Source: Chamaecyparis obtusa
Lineage: Eukaryota; Streptophyta; Pinopsida; Cupressales; Cupressaceae
Assembly: GCA_027943335.1 (NCBI GenBank)
Contig: BSBK01006031.1
Location: 624,001 to 688,000 of the forward strand
Direction of reading: 5' to 3'
Length of the DNA: 64,000 nt
The notes below the pieces were generated by a model. It was given only the letters and a program-made list of their open reading frames with translations, did not search any database and was not told the DNA's origin. The translations under genes and the position numbers were made by a program. Below are positions 59,350 to 64,000 of this stretch, one piece after another. Every line of letters starts with the position of its first letter. Position 1 is the first letter of the stretch.

Positions 59350-62300
59350 ACTAGGTTTCCACACTAGGAACTCTGGGACTCTTAGCTCACTTATTGCTCA
59401 ATATTTTGCATAGTTTAATTTTGGTTTATCATTATAAGATAAGATCCTAGATATAGGAATTATGTTCTTGGTATTCATGCTATAGTATTTTATAAAAGTG
59501 TACCTATTATTCTAAGATTAGGTTGTCTTACATAAATTACTTCTATTTTGCATTCTAGAAATAATGAATGAGCCTCCTAAGTACTTTCATAGATAGTGGA
59601 TATCTTTCTAATAAATAAATGCTAATGAATTCCACATGTTTTATATCACCCTTTTGTTGTACTCCTAGAAGGATTCCAATTAGTATTATAAATTATTTTG
59701 TACCATAAGTGTTGATAGTAGCCAACCATATCTCCTCTAAAACTTGTCATCACGAGTGCTTGTTATAGTGATTATAGGTTGCTTGATTGAGTTGAAAAGG
59801 CTTTACACCTTATTCTATTTTTATATCATAATAGCTATGTGTGATCAATGAATTCAGTTACTGATGTTACTATGGTAGTTCTCCTTATTATAGATGAAAA
59901 TGATGAAGTTACTACATACATATTATAGGCTATTGTAAGGATTGAAATATTGTGTCTCTCTCTTTCTTATTCCCTATTTTAGAATAGAATTGAAAAAAAA
60001 ATAAAAAAATCCTTGTACAAAACATGAATTTAGGACCTTATTAATTATGTTGCAACATTGGAATTCTTGGGTAATCCTTTTGGTCATGTTGTTGTTGAAG
60101 AATTACAAATAGTGGGGAACATCTGCTAAAATTAACATTGTGAGTATTTCTCCTTAGATTTATATGCAAATGATAATGTGACATGATGCATGATTGATTT
60201 TTTTTTTTTTTATAACACCTGAATGTTTACATGAATTATATTAGGGTTATTTGATAATAATAATAACCGCAAATTAAAAATAAATATCTCTTCTCTGTTC
60301 ATGATGAATGACCATCAAATGATGCTATCTATATAAAGTAAAAATATGATTTAATTTATTGATTTTGGAAATTCTTGGCTAAATGACCTAAGGTCCATTT
60401 ATGACTATAAGCCTATGTAGGGATTAACCACAGAGATGAAATTAGGAGTTTTTCACAATGAAAGGAATATGTGTTCTTTTGGTACAATTATTGAAGGAAT
60501 AGGTAGGGTTGATGTAATATTTTCTTGACTATCTTTCTAAAATCATTTGTTCTTGACTTGATGAATAGGTAATATTTAGATGAAATATGAATGCTATGGT
60601 AAGTTCAGTAGTGATGTGATTATCCTCCCCAAATTGCAATATTAGGCAATTGAGAATTCAATGTATTCCTTATTAGTATTGAAGTCATTATATTAGTGAA
60701 AACTAGTGTCTTGAAATGTCTATATGGTGTGTTGTGTCCTTATTGGAGGGATTTATCATGTGTAATGAAAGTACCTAGCTAATTCATTTTTTTGAAAAGA
60801 TGATACTTGGTCCACTCTTAGTGTCCCTGATTAGGTGAAAAGTAAATGTCCATAATGGTTTATAATGATTAGTTGTGAATTTATTATGTGACTAATAAAT
60901 GTACATAGTACAAGTTTATTGTTTCCTTTCCTTAATTAAAACAAATATGTGTTGATTCAATGACTCTTGAAGAAATATAGTGTATCATTTTTTTCCTTTT
61001 GCCTTATTTTATATAAGTTAAAGTCATCTTGAAAATAGATGTTATTATTATGGGAATGGCAGAGATTGATATGTGTACATTGGATATTGGCATATGCCCA
61101 TGAGGAGGTGAAATGTGATTAAGTATGTCATTGGTATTTTTTACTAGGTAGACAAAGTGAGTTGTGAAAATAAAATAAAAATTAGAATATATGGATACTA
61201 TGTGATGTTATTGTGTACTTCCTTGTAAATGTGATAAAACCAGTGCCAGTGCTTATGTTGGGTGTTGTGTATAACCAGTAATTATTTGAGTTCCATGGAG
61301 TGGTGCAATATAAGTACCATCCATGGAAGTTATGTTTGGATAAGGGTATGGGAGAACCATACCATTCATGTGTTGTCTTCTTGTTTGTCACCCTACTGAG
61401 TGCCAACCCATGAGTGTTGGTAATTTAGTATGTGGAGGGGTAGTAGTAGCACCATTTCCTCAAGAATTTATGTGGCGTACGTATAATGGCGGCGCGAAGT
61501 GACCTTAGCTTCCACTACTCGAGGGAAAAGAGTAAACTATGCTTCCCCTTATGATGAACCTAAACATTTGGTTCATAAGTGTTTATCCTAATTCCCACAG
61601 TTCTTGAGCACAATACCAGTACTTGATATGAGCCTCTAAGAGGAGATATATGATTTATGGATATGTACATTTCTATGTGGTCCAGCATGTGGAGGGAGAT
61701 TTTATTAGCCCATGCTGTGATGGATACCATATTCGTACATGTTCCGACATGATGCAATGAATATGATGCCACACCCCACTATTGTTCCGACATAGTGTGA
61801 GGTGATGATGTCGTGTTGCTGATGGTAGCAAGCCGAGCTCGAGAACACGATGCCACGTACATGATTACGTGAAGGCGCAGTATATGTATGTATTTTGTTT
61901 CCTACTTGATGCAGAGTATATTGGTGATACTTACATGCTTGTAGAGGGGCACCCATGGATGCTCGGTTTGTAGACGCGGTAGGCATATGGGTAGGCCCAA
62001 GCCATGTATACCTCTGGCTACGATGATGATCTATGAGAGACATCATTATGCGGGGTGTGTCCTGTGTGTGCCTACTCCACAAGGAACACTGCCATGCGAC
62101 ATACGACCAGAGTGTGCTGACTCCACTTGGTGTATGGTCATGTCGAGTGGGTTGGCATGCTTATTCTGCACCATTTGATGCAGGGGTGTTGCCGAGGTGA
62201 ACCCCCTATGCCATGTGGGTAGTGTTGCCCGGGCCCAACCACATGAAGGGCTATTGCGATAGCTGGACGTTGTTCCCTCCTTCCTCGTGAGGTGACTAGA

Positions 62301-63320
62301 TATAGTCACATAGTGATGTGATGTGCAATTTATGGTGAATTTATTTTATCTTCAGTTGTGTAGACCAATAATTTTCTTATTCTTTTCTATAATAGTTTAG
62401 CCAAGACTTATGAAATTTATCTTGGATTCTTCTTATCTTTTTGTTGAGATTGATAATTCCATTTTATTTATTTATTTAATATTATTGTTGAGCTTTGATG
62501 GCTAAACTATCTTCTTTCATAATGTTGGTCTTGTGTTGTGATTCCTCACTAAGGACGCATGAGGCAGACTTGGTGAGTGTATACGAGGAAGTAGACACAG
62601 GGAACCCTTGAGGATGGGGGTATGTGAGGCTATTATGTAGCTAGTATCCACTACCTTCCTATGTGTGGTGTATGTTCCTTGGAGGCTAACCACCTTACAC
62701 AAACAAGGGATATGACACGTGGACTTGTATGGAGGGTCTTTATGACAAAGGCCTAAGACACCATCAAGCCACTATGTGAGGTTTTGATGATGGATTTTGG
62801 ATATAGAAGAGACTGGTATTGTATCCCAGAGTGAGAGTTTGTCTAGAGAGGCATATCCACTCCTGATCCTTGTGATGTGTAATCCCAGTGATGTGGACTG
62901 ATATGATTGTTTATGAGGCATATTTGGATATGCTCAATGTTTTATGTTAAATTGAAATATATCATTACGTTGGATGCAAGTAAAAATTTGATTTATATGT
63001 GTTGAAAGAGAAGGAAATTGTATCATTTTGATATATTTTAAGGAAAATTGAGTGGTTCAAGCTATTTACCTTGGTCCTTACTTTCTAAATAAAGGGAAAA
63101 TTCTATTCGTACTAATGTGTGATCAAGTTCAAGTTATCTTTGTTGGTGGTAGTAAAATTGATTGGGATATATATTTTATGTTTAACCATATTATGAGGAT
63201 TATTCTCTATGGATTCAAGGATTAGTTATACATGTGATATCGGTTAAAATGTGTTTAAGATCTAATGCGTGGTGTATTTCCATTTCAACATTTTTGACTT
63301 CCAGGAGTAAGTCTCATCTT
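59350..63320 (+). other. Interior of LARD-like element, no recognisable genes
   Basis: Nearly 4 kb without a gag, protease, RT or integrase motif on either strand. Small minus-strand frames (near 61182-61406 and 61705-62309) are rich in His, Thr and Tyr and show no known domain. Between about 61430 and 62320 the base composition is clearly less AT-rich than the flanks, which may mark a conserved RNA region such as a packaging signal (inference). Confidence 0.75.
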
Positions 63321-63332
63321 AGGGGGGGATGA
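63321..63332 (+). promoter_or_regulatory. Polypurine tract of LARD-like element
   Basis: AGGGGGGGATGA directly before the LTR start TGTAGTGC at 63333. Confidence 0.85.
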
Positions 63333-64000
63333 TGTAGTGCTCCTCTAATTCATATTCGGTAAGGAACTAAAAAGGTAAGTAAACCTTTCATCACTTATAG
63401 TAAATTGTTAGTTGATGTTTCTAGATGTAAATATGCATAGACGTGAATATATAAATAATATATGTGGTTGTATGACTTTCATATAGTTTAAAATGTTGTG
63501 AATTACAAACAATGTAATTTCATTTATGTAATATTTCACTTTACAAATCTAAAAGAAATATAATGAATATTTTTAAATTAAATATGTTATTGATAAAAAA
63601 AGATCTTTATTATTTTTCTATGTATTTAAAAATAAATAAATACATATATATATAATTTTAAATAGTTTTTACATATTTTAAATATTTTGATTATAAAATA
63701 AAAGCTTTATTTATTTTATTATATTCTTTTATCAAAAAGATTATAAGAACATTATTATACAAATGAATTTTACAATAAAATAAATAAATAAAATAAAGAA
63801 AAGAAAACTAAGCTATCATTATAAAAATAAAAATAAATAAATAACTAGGTTAAGGAATCTTATTCCTTAGTAAAGAATCTTAACTATAACTTAAGATAAT
63901 CCTACGTATGAGGAATTAAATAGATAAGACTAAAAGTATAGTTTGTTAATTAATTTGAAGATCTCTCAATAACTTTTTTGACAAAAAGATTATTAAAATT
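63333..64000 (+). repeat. 3' LTR of LARD-like element (first 668 bp, cut by window)
   Basis: Matches 55919-56585 with four substitutions and one extra A. It continues beyond the window. Confidence 0.92.

Noticed and set aside
61182..62309. Minus-strand frames of 60-125 codons in the LARD interior
   Set aside because: His/Thr/Tyr-rich, overlapping in different frames, with no retrotransposon or host domain; the less AT-rich composition alone explains their length.

Overview
The window looks like intergenic DNA from a large, repeat-rich plant nuclear genome. The evidence is plant-type transposable elements nearly end to end (a chromovirus, a Tat-lineage Ty3/gypsy element, a Helitron carrying an RPA1-like gene, and L1-type LINEs with plant-style RNase H domains), low GC, and no intact host gene. 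The only host-like coding material is three broken fragments of a plant cytosolic sulfotransferase gene. A gymnosperm would fit the accumulation of old, decayed elements, but the sequence alone does not prove it. Almost all coding traces lie on the minus strand; the long-LTR element at the right end is on the plus strand.

Layout. 1-1730: AT-rich DNA with a degenerate LTR end plus tRNA-iMet primer binding site, and a long (AT)n tract. 1731-19822: an old Helitron (Rep/helicase plus RPA1-like gene, minus strand). Its helicase is split by a tandem LTR-retrotransposon array at 1885-13760 with three 858-bp LTRs, two 4651-bp gag-pol interiors and a single TAAAG target duplication. 19823-26163: AT-rich DNA with a direct repeat, a 316-bp tandem duplication, a long hairpin and the sulfotransferase fragments. 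26164-32000: decayed LINE 1. 33963-34990: remnant of an unrecognised gene broken by a 110-bp tandem duplication. 35680-44852: decayed LINE 2. Two 5'-truncated copies (A and B) of a third LINE family lie in or against LINE 2; both carry an unusual extra ORF downstream of RNase H. 47645-55918: 3' part of a Tat-type element with dual RNase H and repeats in its 3' UTR. 55919 to the window end: a young LARD-like element with a 3.4-kb LTR and a 4.0-kb interior with no recognisable genes, inserted in the Tat protease.

How the parts relate. This is a nesting history rather than a set of cooperating genes. The Helitron and the LINE/Tat layer came first, the chromovirus and LINE copies A/B later, and the LARD-like element last (4 substitutions and one indel in about 667 aligned LTR bases). 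The points most worth following are the tandem array that splits and exactly restores the Helitron helicase frame, the LINE family with a downstream third ORF, and the LARD-like non-autonomous element.
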